A DNA stretch of 51,668 bases, from assembly GCA_003693705.1 (NCBI GenBank), contig RBZT01000094.1:1-51668 (forward strand), given 5' to 3'. The notes beneath the pieces were generated by a model. That model made no database searches. It saw only the letters and a list, made by a program, of their open reading frames with translations, and was not told the DNA's origin. Below, piece by piece: positions 1 to 10,258 of the stretch (positions are counted from its first letter, which is position 1; every line of letters starts with the position of its first letter). Source of the stretch: Polymyxa betae (taxonomy: Eukaryota; Endomyxa; Phytomyxea; Plasmodiophorida; Plasmodiophoridae). The position numbers and the translations under genes are program-made.

Positions 1-1
1 G

Positions 2-1614
2 CGTAAGCCAGAAGACGAAATTCGTCCAGGAGATGAGCTATGGAAAATACAGAAGACAACCATGCTCGAGCCCTCTGTGTTTAGTGACGACCCCCTGACA
101 ATATCTGCCATGGAAACCGACTAAAGTGGCACGAGCCTGAGCAAGATTGTAGAGACAGCCCAGACAGAAGACGAAGATACACAAAACCGCATTGCCAACC
201 TGAGAGAGCAGTATCATCTTCGCGACAGGCTGTTGTGCTACAAAGACAAGATCGTTGTCCCAACAACGTCGTGTCAGCTGCAGGTGGTGTCTCGACTCCA
301 TGATCGGCCTCTCGGAGGACACTCTGGGAGGCGGAAGACACTGCAACGAGTTCGGAGGCATTTCTGGTGGCCACGAATGGGGACGTTTATCAAGCAGTAT
401 GTCAGAAGCTGTGATCGCTGCCAACGCATCAAGCCACGACGCCATGCTCCGATGGGGCTTCTGAAGCCCATTCCGATTCCTACCGAACTGTGGCGGTCAA
501 TCTCGGTCGACTTCATCGTCAAAATCCCGGCTTCGAACGGATACAATTCAATTCTCGTGGTAGTCGATCGGGCCTCCAAGATGAGCCACTTCATACGCTT
601 GTACAGAAGGCCTGTCGTCGCCCGCGTGGGCGGAATTGATGATCCGTCATGTCTTTCGGCTTCATGGACTGCCCGATGAAATAATTTCGGATCGTGGACC
701 GCAGATGGTGGCGAAGTTCTGGAAACACATTCTGGAAAGATTGCGGATCCAACGAAAGCTATCCACAGCGAGGCATCCTCAAACGAATGGGGAAACGGAA
801 AGAATCAATCAGCTCCTAGAACAGTATTTGCGGGCGTTCGTCACTTTCCAGCAGGACGACCGGGAAGACTGGTTAGCTCTTGCCGAATTTCATTACAACG
901 ATACCGAGCACAGCGCTGAAAGATGACGCCTTTCTCCGCGAACTATGGGTTCCATCCAAGAAGCATTGAGGTGCCAGGCGAGGGGAAGACGTTCTCGATC
1001 CCCACTGCTGATGAAAAGGCTAATTACATGAAGAGGATTCGAGCTTTCCTGACGGAGCAGCTTCGAAAAGCATCCGAAAGAGCGAAGAAGTCGACTGACA
1101 GGAATCTAGAGCCGAACCCCAGCTACGCCGTCGGGGATTGGGTACTATTACGCTGTAGCGATTTATTGTGCCATCAGCCGCTTTCGAAGCTCGCCGACTA
1201 GTTCACTGGCCCGTTCCAGATCACCAACATTGTCAACGACGTAACCTACACTCTCAGACTCCCAGATCAATGGCGGATCCACAACACTTTCCACGTGTCG
1301 CAGCTCGAGCCATACCAACAAAACCAATTTCCGGATCGAGAAGAGCCATCACCTCCGTCGCCTCTCTGGATACCTGAGGAGTCGCCCGAGCCCTTCTACG
1401 CAGTCAAGGACGTCCTGGACTCCAGAATGCACCGTCGCCAACTGCAATACCTTGTCGATTGTGTAGGTTATCCACCGTCGGAGAGATCATGGGAACCGGC
1501 ACGAGAACTCGCAGACAATTCTCCTGCCCTGCGTCAAGCCATCACCAACTTCCATGCTCGATACCCACACAAACCCGGGCCTCTACTGAGAGCGGATTCT
1601 AAAGGAGGGGGTAA
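2..1614 (+). pseudogene. Ty3/gypsy chromovirus pol remnant (integrase plus chromodomain)
   Basis: This is the 3' part of a retrotransposon polyprotein; integrase inserts the cDNA and a chromodomain steers it to chromatin. Reading from base 2, an integrase zinc-binding region (HDRPLGGHSG, then CDRC) is followed by the catalytic core with VDFI, ISDRGPQ and NGETER (the D, D and E), a GPF linker (FTGPFQITNIV) and a C-terminal chromodomain (QYLVDCVGYPPSERSWEP). It is broken: stop TAA at 122-124, a frameshift near 625-635, another near 915-925, and TAG at 1199-1201. The 5' part (gag, protease, RT, RNase H) lies outside the window. The protein ends in GGGNVT directly at the polypurine tract, as in fungal and oomycete chromoviruses. 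Class is confident; clade is inferred. Confidence 0.9.
1601..1611 (+). other. Polypurine tract of the chromovirus
   Basis: AAAGGAGGGGG lies four bases before the TG that opens the candidate 3' LTR and just after the chromodomain, the expected place for the plus-strand primer. Confidence 0.65.
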
Positions 1615-1800
1615 TGTTACGAAGTGCAAAGTTCACGGACTTATTGATCCAACATAAACACGTCTTCCACGGCCAGATCGCCAGATCTCTTTCGTGAGTG
1701 TACCAATCACGTCCCTAGTCACTTGTCTTCTCGTCGTCAGCTCCTGCTAACCCTGCTCCCCTGATTCCATTGCTATAGCTACCTGTTTCTGTCTTTAACA
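1615..1800 (+). repeat. Candidate 3' LTR (186 bp)
   Basis: The segment starts TGTTA after the polypurine tract and ends TAACA, giving 5-bp inverted TG..CA termini. Minus-strand Tnp2 copy A seems to stop at this edge, as expected if the element inserted into it. The 5' LTR is outside the window, so length and target duplication cannot be checked. Confidence 0.45.
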
Positions 1801-2360
1801 CATCTGAGAAGTTGGCCACCGAAATATCATCAATATCGTTAACTTCAGCATGGCCAGACTGTTGATCAAAAAACTTTTCAGAGTGAGCAGAACTGTCATA
1901 TTCTAATGACTGTAATGGCACATTTAATCAGTTGGAAAACATTAATCTGATTGCAATCTTACTTTCATCAAACTCGCTGTTGTTTTGAAGGATTTCATTC
2001 ATTCCGCAATGCCATCTTCCGTTTGTGTTTAAGGAAGAGTTGTCGATATCAACTGTCGTCATTTAAAATGTCGTTCTCCATATGGGTTTGAAGCTGCATT
2101 CTGGGTCTCGATGATGTCGTCATTTACGATATCAACTAAGTGAAGCTGAACTGAATTTTACATACGCGGTGGAGTCTGCTTTCAATTTTACCTTCTGGTA
2201 CTATGGTTTCATCGTTTTGCTGATCTTTCATCCGAAGATGATCGATTTCATGTTTTCGGGCTGTAGTACGATATCTAATCTTGCCTTGACATTGATGTGA
2301 ACGGCACCAACAACGTTCATGATCACCGTCACGAATTCTTTTTCGTGTTTTGGGTGACAT
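1801..2360 (-). pseudogene. Tnp2-like element copy A, ORF2 N-terminal fragment
   Basis: Start of the second gene of a Tnp2/CACTA-like transposon. From the ATG at 2358-2360 it encodes a basic leader and the motif CWC-x2-H-x-C-x-GKIRY-x2-T-x2-KH, which recurs in copy B (21.9 kb) and in variant form in copy C (43.1 kb). It is probably a small zinc-binding domain like the Cys-rich head of fungal Tnp2 transposases (family knowledge; the DNA-binding role is inferred). The reading frame then decays, with an acidic fragment around 1801-1921, and is cut by the gypsy LTR. The catalytic part is missing. It lies about 110 bp downstream of ORF1 on the same strand, the same order as in copy B. Confidence 0.7.
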
Positions 2361-2738
2361 TAGAATACCAAGCGGTGCCTATCAATCGATGCACTAAACT
2401 GAGTACGCTGACGATCCAACACACAATATCCCAGCCAGAAATGGTTTATCAAAAACTCTAGTCATCTTGATTATTGCTTACGTTTACCATTTGCAAGTTC
2501 ATTCTCCAATAAGCGGATCACAGTCTTGCGAAGTTTCTGTCCTGTTGGAGTTTCGAAATCAAACTTGACTGACTCCACAGCCTGCTGCTGTTCAATGACA
2601 TCGTACTCTGAGGCCATCATTACGCCAAGGTTTTCAGGAAACTTCCAATCGTCTTCAGCTGATGCTTCCGGTGTCGTTTCCTCAACATCTTTTTTGGCTG
2701 TTCTTTGGCTATCATATCACCAATTTTCAGCTGAAGGT

Positions 2739-2789
2739 CTGGGAAAAATTGTTAGATTTCAATGAGAATCGGAAATACTCACAACGTAC
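2739..2789 (-). other. Intron in copy A ORF1 (51 nt)
   Basis: GTACGT donor and TTTCCCAG acceptor on the minus strand. The joined frame runs from HIVRAG into a DLQLKIGDMIAKE stretch, parallel to copy B, where LSMVKTG is followed by a 54-nt intron and ELRMKFADMKAKE. Confidence 0.7.
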
Positions 2790-3203
2790 CGGCACGAACA
2801 ATATGAATGTCAGCGTCAGCTCCAGGCAGCTTATTCTTTATTTCGGCCAAGAAAATTTCTACATCAGCGCTGACAAGCGATCCGTCCATCCTGTTACCAA
2901 TTTAAACAGCTGGCTTCGAAACGATCCAAATATTTACAGATGTAACATGATTTGGTCTCGCCGAATCTGGAGCAGGGTTCTTCTTTCTGGCGTTAGCGAA
3001 TTTGGAGTCTTCATTCTGAACTTTTTCAAAATCTCGACATCGAGAAGCCCATCTTTGGGATGATCTCGCCATTGGGTCCTGGCCCAGTACGTATCACGTA
3101 ATTCCTTTTCGGTCGCTCGCTCTTGGCCTCTATAACGACTGCGTTCTTATAATCGTTTAGCTATATCTCTACCCATAATCCCAATTCTTACTTCGGCTGG
3201 ATA

Positions 3204-3327
3204 TTTCTGCTTTTAAATCTGTGATAGCAGCGATGAAACGCAAACCCTGGCAAATTTGCTCCTGATTTCTGCTTTTAAATCTGTGATAGCTGCGATGAAA
3301 CGCAAACCCTGGCAAATTTGCTCCTGG
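3204..3327 (-). repeat. Tandem duplication of 62 bp inside ORF1
   Basis: Two adjacent 62-bp units (3204-3265 and 3266-3327) differ at about two positions. Each encodes the ORF1 segment ending CQGLRFIAAITDLKAE. The duplication is absent from copies B and C, so it is private to copy A. Confidence 0.9.
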
Positions 3328-3652
3328 TTTTGCCCATCTGTGGTGATCAAATGTGTATCTTTTTTTACCAACAAAGATGACACCCGAACTGCTCGATAAG
3401 ACAAGAGATCTATATTTTGACAATGTAAAGTGCAGCGGTGCTGATAGGTATCGTGGTCTTGTGAGAGCAATTGTACACGTGCGATGGGCTTTTCATTTTT
3501 AAAAAACCAAACAATGCTTCCTGGAGCTGCATAATGAATCGATCCGGGCGCTACCAGTTCTGGAGAAATAGTTGGAGAGTCTTGCATATTCGCTAATAGA
3601 TTATGCATTGATCTGCGTGAATGCGCCAATAATATGCAGAATATGAAACGGC

Positions 3653-3660
3653 TATTTATA
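3653..3660 (-). promoter_or_regulatory. TATA box of copy A ORF1
   Basis: TATAAATAGC on the minus strand just upstream of ORF1. Copies B (20665) and C (38019) also have TATATAA upstream of ORF1. Confidence 0.45.
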
Positions 3661-3954
3661 GAAAATTACACAGATCATGACAGGAAATCATAATCTGAAG
3701 GCCAACTGTAGGTTGGAATTCAGCTATTGGTGGATATATCGACGCAGCACTAATATTCTATAAAATTGGAGAGAGCGGCCTCCTTCGGTGTCCGCGGCGC
3801 AAATAATGGTCTAGATTTGAGCCTTCGAGTTCGAGGTCGTGGTGGAGATGTCGACTACCATGGGATTGTAGGTGGCAGAGTTGTGCTGGCGATCATGGAA
3901 CCAGTAACGGACCCTCTGATATCGAAGAAACTTGAGATGTACGGATAAAATAAA

Positions 3955-3981
3955 GCCGGTTGCCTGAAATACTGGATGACC
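3955..3981 (+). repeat. Conserved 27-nt motif, copy A site 1
   Basis: GCC-G-GT followed by CCTGAAATACTGGATGACC. It also occurs at 4210-4236 and inverted at 20363-20389. A preceding TGTACG about 18 nt upstream is shared too. It lies 326 nt from the copy A ORF1 start; the copy B site lies 334 nt from its ORF1. No single frame is open through all three, so it is more likely regulatory or a transposon end sequence than coding. Confidence 0.7.
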
Positions 3982-4209
3982 TCTCAAAAACCTCCGTCAG
4001 CACCTGCTTTTCGATTTTCTTCTGCCAGATTAATACTCAAGGATGCATGCAAATGAACGCAAATGGGCGATGAGAAGCGTGCTTCGGATGCTATTGAAAT
4101 CATGGGTTTTCCATACGCCCGTCCTTAGGGTGCTTAATACCTCTGGATACCTACGATAACATTAGGCTGACGTTGCATAGTAACATACTGGGTGTACGAC
4201 TCGAATAGG

Positions 4210-4236
4210 GCCGGTCTCCTGAAATAATGGATGACC
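4210..4236 (+). repeat. Conserved 27-nt motif, copy A site 2
   Basis: Contains CCTGAAATAATGGATGACC. About 100 nt upstream is GTGCTTAATAC (from 4131), also found about 100 nt before the copy B motif. This is probably the closer counterpart of the copy B site; site 1 would then be a diverged duplicate. Confidence 0.7.
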
Positions 4237-4388
4237 CTCAATATTTACATGCTTATTGTGTCCCGGGTGAATTTTATGCTCCTTGTGTCATGACGGAACC
4301 TAAGCTTTTCAAGAGTTTTACTTGCTTACATCGGTTGGTAATTCTGCATGCTATTGTAACGACGCTCCTTTGTTTATCACGTGTAGGT

Positions 4389-5352
4389 AGGCCTCCTTAA
4401 ATACGGAAATCTATAAATAGAATCCGTATGTTCCGTTTTTCTCTCCTAGGAAATTCCGTATTTCGTAATATTTTTATTGAAAATTTTCTTTTGTTTTGAA
4501 AAAGAAAATATTTTTTTGCAAAAACTTCCGGCGCCAAGCTGGTGGATCGCAATTGCAGTTGTCATGAGAATTATCTAACCATGGCCGGGAGCGCGTTTCA
4601 AGCTAACAAGGGCGAAGGATCACACTTCAGCAGCAAAATATCGGCGGTACAAGAACAAGTTACTACTTTAAAGCGATTCGCGTTTGTCGAACGCAATCCG
4701 GAAGAAGCAGCCCAAGAGCCAAGTGAAGGCTTCGACGGTAAGAAGAACAGGCAGGTCAGTACGAGCTATTTGAACGGACTAACCAATGATCAAGGCGTCT
4801 TCAAAATCCGGGCGCTGGATGGCCTCGACCCGGATGGCTGAGAGGGGGTGGTCCGGGCTGTTGGACAAATTATTCTCTCACAATTGTTGGTCTCAGATCG
4901 ATCGACGCCTTACGCGATGATGTTAACAACACCGCCAGCGACCAAGACTAGCCTTGTCGTTCTAATCAGCTGATTGTCATTGAATCCGCGGGATATTGCA
5001 CAGACGAAAGCTTTGAGCCGCCATTCATTGAGGACCGAGTCTAGTTTGCGAGGCTTGGACGACTCCTGGCCTGAAGAACAAATTTCCCGAGCTGACTTTT
5101 TCCCAGTACTACGACGGTATAAAGCGACTTTTCTGTCAATAAGTGGGAAAAAGACATCCATAGATCAGCAATGACGCCGTTTTCATTGGAGGGCGTTTTA
5201 CATTGCCGATAGATTCGGTCATTGCTGAAGCAATTGCCTGGAAATAAAGCCTTTTCTAACAAAGATCCGTATGTTCCGTATTTGGATCTCAGCCGGTGCC
5301 GTATAATAGTAAAATACGGGATATAAGGAAAAATCCGTATTTAAGGAGGCCT
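4389..5352. mobile_element. Non-autonomous TIR element with hAT-like ends (964 bp)
   Basis: The ends are a perfect 19-bp inverted repeat, AGGCCTCCTTAAATACGGA, at 4389-4407 and 5334-5352. CGTGTAGGT flanks it as a direct repeat at 4380-4388 and 5354-5362, with one extra G at 5353; this is an 8-9 bp target duplication. ATCCGTATGTTCCGT occurs near both ends in the same orientation (4422 and 5265). The left end folds as ATACGGA..TCCGTAT, like the hAT end at 29649, which starts AGGCCTCTTTATTTACGGAT. The interior holds only short frames (99 aa at 4542-4841; 66 aa at 4974-5174) that I do not recognise, and no transposase. Best read as a deletion derivative mobilised by a related hAT; the 9-bp repeat could also fit a MULE. 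Confidence 0.8.
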
Positions 5353-5362
5353 GCGTGTAGGT

Positions 5363-5619
5363 TAGAAGACAACTTGCGTTTACATGCAAGAGTAGCTATC
5401 TCAAGCAAACTGCATTTGCTGGATCGCAAATTCGTGCAAAAGGCTTTGTGCAAAATTCAGCGCTTAACAAAGTGCAAATGAATGCATTCCCTTGCGTGAA
5501 TAGCTGCAACACCCTCAGTTGCATTATAACGCATATTCCTGGGTCAATAACTGCGTTCTACACTCTGCAATTTTTCACGGTCATTTTGCAGTAACGACGC
5601 CGAAAAAGGCAGGCTTACG
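5363..5619. other. TGCA-rich non-coding stretch
   Basis: No gene is seen. TGCA recurs about ten times within 240 bp. Nothing else is recognised. Confidence 0.4.
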
Positions 5620-7022
5620 GAGTTGCGGTGAGTAACTGCCTGGACCAGATTCCTCACTTCCGAGTTTGCTCCTGGCTCTGATCGACGACTCCGAGCAATA
5701 TCATGTCCGCATTGATAATCATCACGAACCCGCCACGATTTTCGCCACTGCAATCAGCGGAACTTGTATTCCAATATTGCCGAACAGCATAGTGCCGCGC
5801 GAATCGAAGAGAACGCCCCATCGATGGATTTCCATCCACCCGAAAATCATGCCCAGGTTCGGTACGTCGATAACATCCATCGCCACCACCAGCTGAACCT
5901 CACCTAGCTCTCAGGTCATTTCGGTGCCACAGAACGGGTACTGGCGTTTCCAGTCGAATGCCTCCAACGTCGTCGTCCACGCTGCCAAAACTGGCCCACA
6001 GCATTGCCTCTATAATCTCTCGCTGAGAACCAAAACATCAACCCCCGTGTCGATCAGATCTACAGAGTCTACTCCGTTGCAACGGACAACAATCGCCGCT
6101 TGTTTGACAACCGTCACACCTGGGTCAAATGGCGTTTTCGCGCCGTTGGGCTTCCGTTGTCTTCAGGCGACGGACGAAGCCGCCGCCCCTCTCTTCGCTT
6201 CCTTAGTCGCCGACGACCCAGTCTTGCTCTTTGTTTTAGCCTGCCGGTTCTGGAAGAGCGGACATTCTTCCTGAAGTGCTCCGCCCCGTGGTACTCCGAT
6301 TCGCTACATCGAACAGTTGCTCGCGCCTTGTCGCATGCCAAGTACGAGTGCTCGGACGAGCTGCATGTTCTGTTAGTGACATTCGTTTGAGTTGCCGTGA
6401 TCGCTTTAATCGCTGGTGTAGAGTTCTCGTGGGTCAGCAGCCGGTGGAGCAAGCTTCGTAACAAAGGCCAGTTTTCCAAGAGCTTGCGTTCGAGCGCTAT
6501 CTGTGTAAACCCGATCACGGTATCCAGCTGTTCGAAGGTTCTCTCATTCAGTGATCCTTTGAAATAACACGGACAAAGTCTGGTTAGTGGTCGCTGTCGC
6601 TTCCCTTGTCATCTCCCGCGCCAATGCTCGGTCGATTTTCGGTAAGAGCGAGCCGAACGGTTCGCTGTCGCCTTGTTTGATAAAGGCTGACGCTTCAGTC
6701 CAAGGAGTTGGCTCCAAATCTGCTGCCAGCCCTACGATTCAGTCTTTTACGTCGGCCGATAAACAATAGGGTGTCCACTGCGTCTTCTCCGGATATGTGT
6801 AACTTGCTAGCTCGACCATGCTGCGGAAATTCTCGTGTCTGACAAGGGACAGAATTGACACATACATATGATCTTCACTCCCCGCTATGAACATGAGGGC
6901 TTCCATAGCCATAGCAAGTCAAGCGTTGGCATTGGAGACCTGTGCAAATGGATCCGCCTTGCATGTGTCAAGCCGTACCGGTAGCGCTCGAGCAGCCTCG
7001 GTAAGGAGAGGGTCGTCCGCCA
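5620..7022 (-). pseudogene. Retrotransposon gag-protease relic
   Basis: On the minus strand, a gag-like open stretch starts at an ATG near 7022 (MADDPLLTEAARALPVRL, later ALMFIAGSEDHMYVS and LLPKIDRALAREMTREA) with several stops. A Cys-poor basic region follows. Then comes an aspartic protease signature, DLIDTGVDVLVLSERL (near 6060; DTGV instead of DTGA), a helical LVVAMDVIDVPNLGMIFGW segment and a second strand, WGVLFDSRGTMLFG, ending near 5620. This order is that of a gypsy-type capsid-protease protein. RT is absent, because the relic ends before the TIR element at 4389-5352. Many frameshifts make it inactive. Gypsy assignment is by pattern and moderately sure. Confidence 0.6.
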
Positions 7023-7308
7023 TGATGACAGGCTTCCTTTCTTCTGGTGTATCTTGGTGGGGCTCTTCCGAACGATCAAACGCTGATTTCAGATTACCCG
7101 GGACCGCTTTGACGACAATGATACGATAATTCGGGAGATAGAAATGTCGCCGGCTCTTTGGGTAGCAAGAGTGATTAGATCTGCCCGATTCGTGTGCACA
7201 TGCCGGTCATCTCTGTTCTCTGTTCCTGCCTTAACAGCAGAAAATCCTTTAGCGATTGAGTGCCTTAGCTGTAATTGTTATCGTGTGGCATTAAAGTAAT
7301 CCCGATAC
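7023..7308. other. No recognised gene
   Basis: Short frames only; it may hold the upstream part of the minus-strand gag relic. Confidence 0.3.
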
Positions 7309-7439
7309 TAGAAACGATTAAATGTTACGATTTTTCTAGGGAAACCTGTAGCTCGTTTCAGTAGGGCTCGTGGAAAATGTAGCAAGAAGCTGAAACGCGA
7401 GAAATGCAGTTTGTAGTGGTACGAAATTAATCGTTTCTA
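7309..7439. mobile_element. Candidate 131-bp MITE with TA ends
   Basis: TAGAAACGATTAA at 7309-7321 is repeated inverted at 7427-7439, so the element can be read as TA-GAAACGATTAA...TTAATCGTTTC-TA with a TA target duplication, as in Tc1/mariner or pogo MITEs. A second inverted pair, CTCGTTTCAG (7352) and CTGAAACGCGAG (7390), is nested inside. No coding sequence. Confidence 0.5.
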
Positions 7440-7771
7440 CTATATTGAGAAGGAAGGTAAAGTACAGACGAAAACGAGATCTTGAATCACGTTGCCTGTA
7501 GGAATCAAACTTTCAAATACCGGTCCGTCGGGTTCGTTTCGCCAGAAACGTTCTGATGTGTTTGTGTATGTTTTATTAACTATAATCAAATGTGAAGTTG
7601 TTGGGAAATTTGGCGCACACTTATATTAAAAGCTCAAAAGCTTCCGGCCGCCCTTAAATTTTTTATCTACGGACTAACTCTCAAATGCCCTGTTTTGTCC
7701 AAATGACATCAAAATCACATTATTCGCTATCAGAGTTGTCTGAAACAATATTGAGCCCAATTATCTTCTCT
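7440..7771. other. No recognised gene
   Basis: AT-rich, no convincing frame or repeat. Confidence 0.3.
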
Positions 7772-8160
7772 TCATGACATGATATTGCGCAACCATTCTC
7801 TTCTTATCTTCCAGTGATGGATTAAGGGGCATCTCTGAAGACGATGACCAGGAAAATTGCATTTTGAGCAAGCAATCTCCGTACGAGATTTCTTCAATTC
7901 CTTCGATCTATTTGTAGGTGAGCGGGAGCGCTCCAATTTTACAGCCTCTAGTTCCCAAAGCAAATCGGAATTCTTGAACAAATAAATGCCTGCTCATCGT
8001 TCCAGCACCATTTATACGAAATGCAGTTCAGACTCATCCCTACGAGCATCTCTACCGCAGAGCTGGAAACGCTACTCTATATTAGAGACGTCAGCAATGT
8101 CGGCGAATCGTATGTTAGGTTGTAAAAAGATACGTCACGGACTTGGAGAAGTGCGCAAGA
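7772..8160 (-). pseudogene. Fragment with a CCHC zinc knuckle
   Basis: The minus-strand frame runs, with a few stops, from about 8160 to a stop at 7772. It contains a charged region (ERSRSPTNRSKELKKSRTE) followed by CSKCNFPGHRLQRC, which fits C-x2-C-x4-H-x4-C, and a short tail. CCHC knuckles close gag proteins and many MULE transposases; the nearby MULE at 48.5 kb ends with CTRCGQSGHNRRSC. I cannot tell which family this belongs to. Internal stops around 8030-8080 suggest decay. Confidence 0.45.
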
Positions 8161-8506
8161 TAATCCGAGCGCGAGGCCTACTAACATATCTTTGCTCAAA
8201 AAAATAAAATGACATAAAAAGATACGTTCGTATGATTTTGGAAAGACACGTTTGAGCGCGGCCATATCCAGCCTAGGAAAAAATCAGCGCTCTCCTTCCC
8301 CTCAGATTCTGGTCTTTTCACGTAAAAGCTTGTCTTTCAGCGTTCCCCTCAGTTTCGCGACTTTATTGATTAAACATTATTTCGAGATTAATTGCATAGA
8401 TATCGAATCATATATGTCTATTCGACGATTTGAAGGCGCCTGCAGCCATCAAGAGGGTCTGGGCTGTTGGTGATAGTGTGAAAGCGGACCAAACGCTGGA
8501 ATATCA

Positions 8507-8706
8507 TGTTGGAAATGCACCGGTGAGCGCTGTAAGGGCTGCGCTGTCAGTATCAGGCGACTTGGAGCAGCCCGACGTTCATGACAAGGAAGGGCGGTCC
8601 GACCTGAGTTGCGAGGGTGAACAAAGGAGACCTGGCCAGCACAGAGAGGGTGGCAAGATCCTTAGTAGGTGAGAAGTCCGCCGCGGAGTTCTGCCACTAT
8701 ATGAAT
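8507..8706 (+). repeat. Dispersed repeat, copy 1 (200 bp)
   Basis: Homologous to the reverse complement of 11516-11714. Shared landmarks are TGTTGGAAAT, AAGGGCTGCGC, ATGACAAGGAAGGGC and AAGTCCGCCGC, ending in ACTATATGAA. Both copies can be read as related short peptides (VGNAPVSAVRAA here, VGNTPESSLRAA there), so it may be a decayed gene fragment. The pair could be long TIRs of a 3.2-kb element or two independent insertions. Confidence 0.75.
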
Positions 8707-9862
8707 GTCCCCTTGTATGCCTTACCTATATAATTCGCATTTCATAATAATACAATTTATTCTGTTTTTGGTTGTCTTACCTCAGGATCAATATTCGTAG
8801 TTCATGTCAGAAGACAAGTCGTCTTCAGACTTTCAACATATCAACGCTGTCAAATTCAGGGTGCCGTTCATTTGGAAAGTTCTCTGGATTAAGTAACGCC
8901 GACAAGAGTAACTGGTCCTCAGAAGTTCGGTATAGGCAATCTTTGATTCCAACCAAAGTTAGGGAATTGTTAAGCTTTGTGCGGATTGCTGTTTTTTCAT
9001 TTGGGATGCGTTTTCGGCCAAGGCCTGTAAAATACGCGCCAACAATCTTGCATACTGGGTCGCGGTTCCACAGGCAGTACTGGAATCAGAGACAACAAGT
9101 TCAAGATCATCAGTTGCACAGCTGCATTGACATTTGAATTTCCGTCTGATGTTGAAACTGCGATCACAAATCTTGCAGGGTTCCAGATGCCCTTGTAAGC
9201 TGCAACTGTAAAGACGTCAAAATTGTTATGATTTTTGCTTTAAACTTACACGAAAAACAATGATTTAGATGGCGGGCGGGCTATCAAAAGTCGCGTACTT
9301 AAAAAATGCGTGGGAGACGTATTTCATGACGCAAAATCGAAATGGTTCGCTCCGCATGTCGCGACACAAAATTGCTCAGACCAAGATACGGTCTGAGCAA
9401 ACTCCTTGGTTGGCGCAATTTTGTTTCATCGTATTTCCGTTGATATGTATTTCAGTTGCTTTAGAGCAAGGGCACCGGGCGCAATTATCATTATCATCAC
9501 ATATTAAATTTTATAATATAAATTTAAGGATTTGTGCGAGGTTGTCCACCGCATCACAGAATTTTAAAGCTGGATCAATCAAGACGGTGGTTTTCCTATC
9601 TGGGAAATGAAAGCAGCAACGACAGCGACAGCCACGATGACCTACTGCTGCTTATGCTTGATGAGTCCGGCAGTGAAGAAACCCTCGATGAAGAAATCTG
9701 CTATCAATCTGGTCGGAAAGATCGTAAAAGGGAGCTATAATCTTCGCTTGACAAGTAATTCTTGACACCAGGGTGTTTGCCCTTTCTCACGAGCCGCGAC
9801 ATCGACGACATCGGTCGGCTGCATACAATGCTACCAATCAAACCGACTATCAGATTTGATAC
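8707..9862. other. Unrecognised region
   Basis: Frames of 121 aa (8772-9137 +) and 113 aa (9269-9610 +) exist, but neither has a motif I recognise. The minus strand has degraded coding-like stretches. No repeat is evident. Confidence 0.3.
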
Positions 9863-10258
9863 TCAGTTTAAAGATTCATTAAAAGGAATGCGTGGGACAC
9901 CTTTTGATGGTTCCCTGTGGAAGACGAAATCATTAAATTTATCATTACTTTTAATGATAGTGATAAAGTTAATTGCGTGCGGTGCACATGCTCTTACATT
10001 ATAATCTATAAATCTGGTGCTGAGCCCAAACATCTCCCTTGCTTGCCCTAACTCAAATAAAAACAAGGCCAGGGCCATCTCTGCCGCGCTTTGAAACGTT
10101 GATTCATCACTTATAAGTAAGTGGTGAGACGTGCCTGCATCAACACCAAATGAATGCAGGGCCAGCTCTGCTCGAGCCGTTCGTGACTCGTATCTATAAC
10201 TAAGGGTGCTTAGAACGTGAGGCAAATGCGCGTTTCTGGAGCGCACCCGGCGACGCAT
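9863..10258 (-). CDS. Hypothetical protein fragment
   Basis: A 131-aa minus-strand frame with an Arg-rich start and a helical centre (SAAEMALALFLFELGQAREM, then FGLSTRFIDYNV). The order, a short-turnover helix followed by an FG-x-S segment, faintly recalls the helix-turn-helix region ahead of Harbinger-type DDE transposases, but no catalytic residues are visible and downstream sequence is degraded. Function unassigned. It sits between the inverted repeat copies at 8507 and 11516 and could be part of an element they bound. Confidence 0.3.
   Translation of the reverse strand: MRRRVRSRNAHLPHVLSTLSYRYESRTARAELALHSFGVDAGTSHHLLISDESTFQSAAEMALALFLFELGQAREMFGLSTRFIDYNVRACAPHAINFITIIKSNDKFNDFVFHREPSKGVPRIPFNESLN

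Larger units (their letters stand above)
2471..3629 (-). pseudogene. Tnp2-like element copy A, ORF1 (uncharacterised conserved protein)
   Basis: I do not recognise this family from elsewhere; it is defined by copies in this window. The N-terminal part has APGSIVWF, ARVQLL and RAVRVSS, matching 20.7 kb and 38.2 kb. The C-terminal part has AEDDWKFPE, an EQQQAVES stretch and GQKLRK, matching 21.5 kb and 42.9 kb. An intron at 2739-2789 sits at the same place as in copy B. The middle carries a 62-bp tandem duplication (3204-3327) and frame breaks, so it is a pseudogene. The first ATG (3629) is only 24 bp from a TATA box; the third in-frame Met (about 3587) gives a spacing nearer that of copy B and may be the true start. 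It could be a TnpA-like DNA-binding accessory (inference). Confidence 0.7.

Noticed and set aside
38-445. 135-aa minus-strand frame at the left edge
   Set aside because: Antisense to the gypsy integrase frame, which carries the recognisable motifs.
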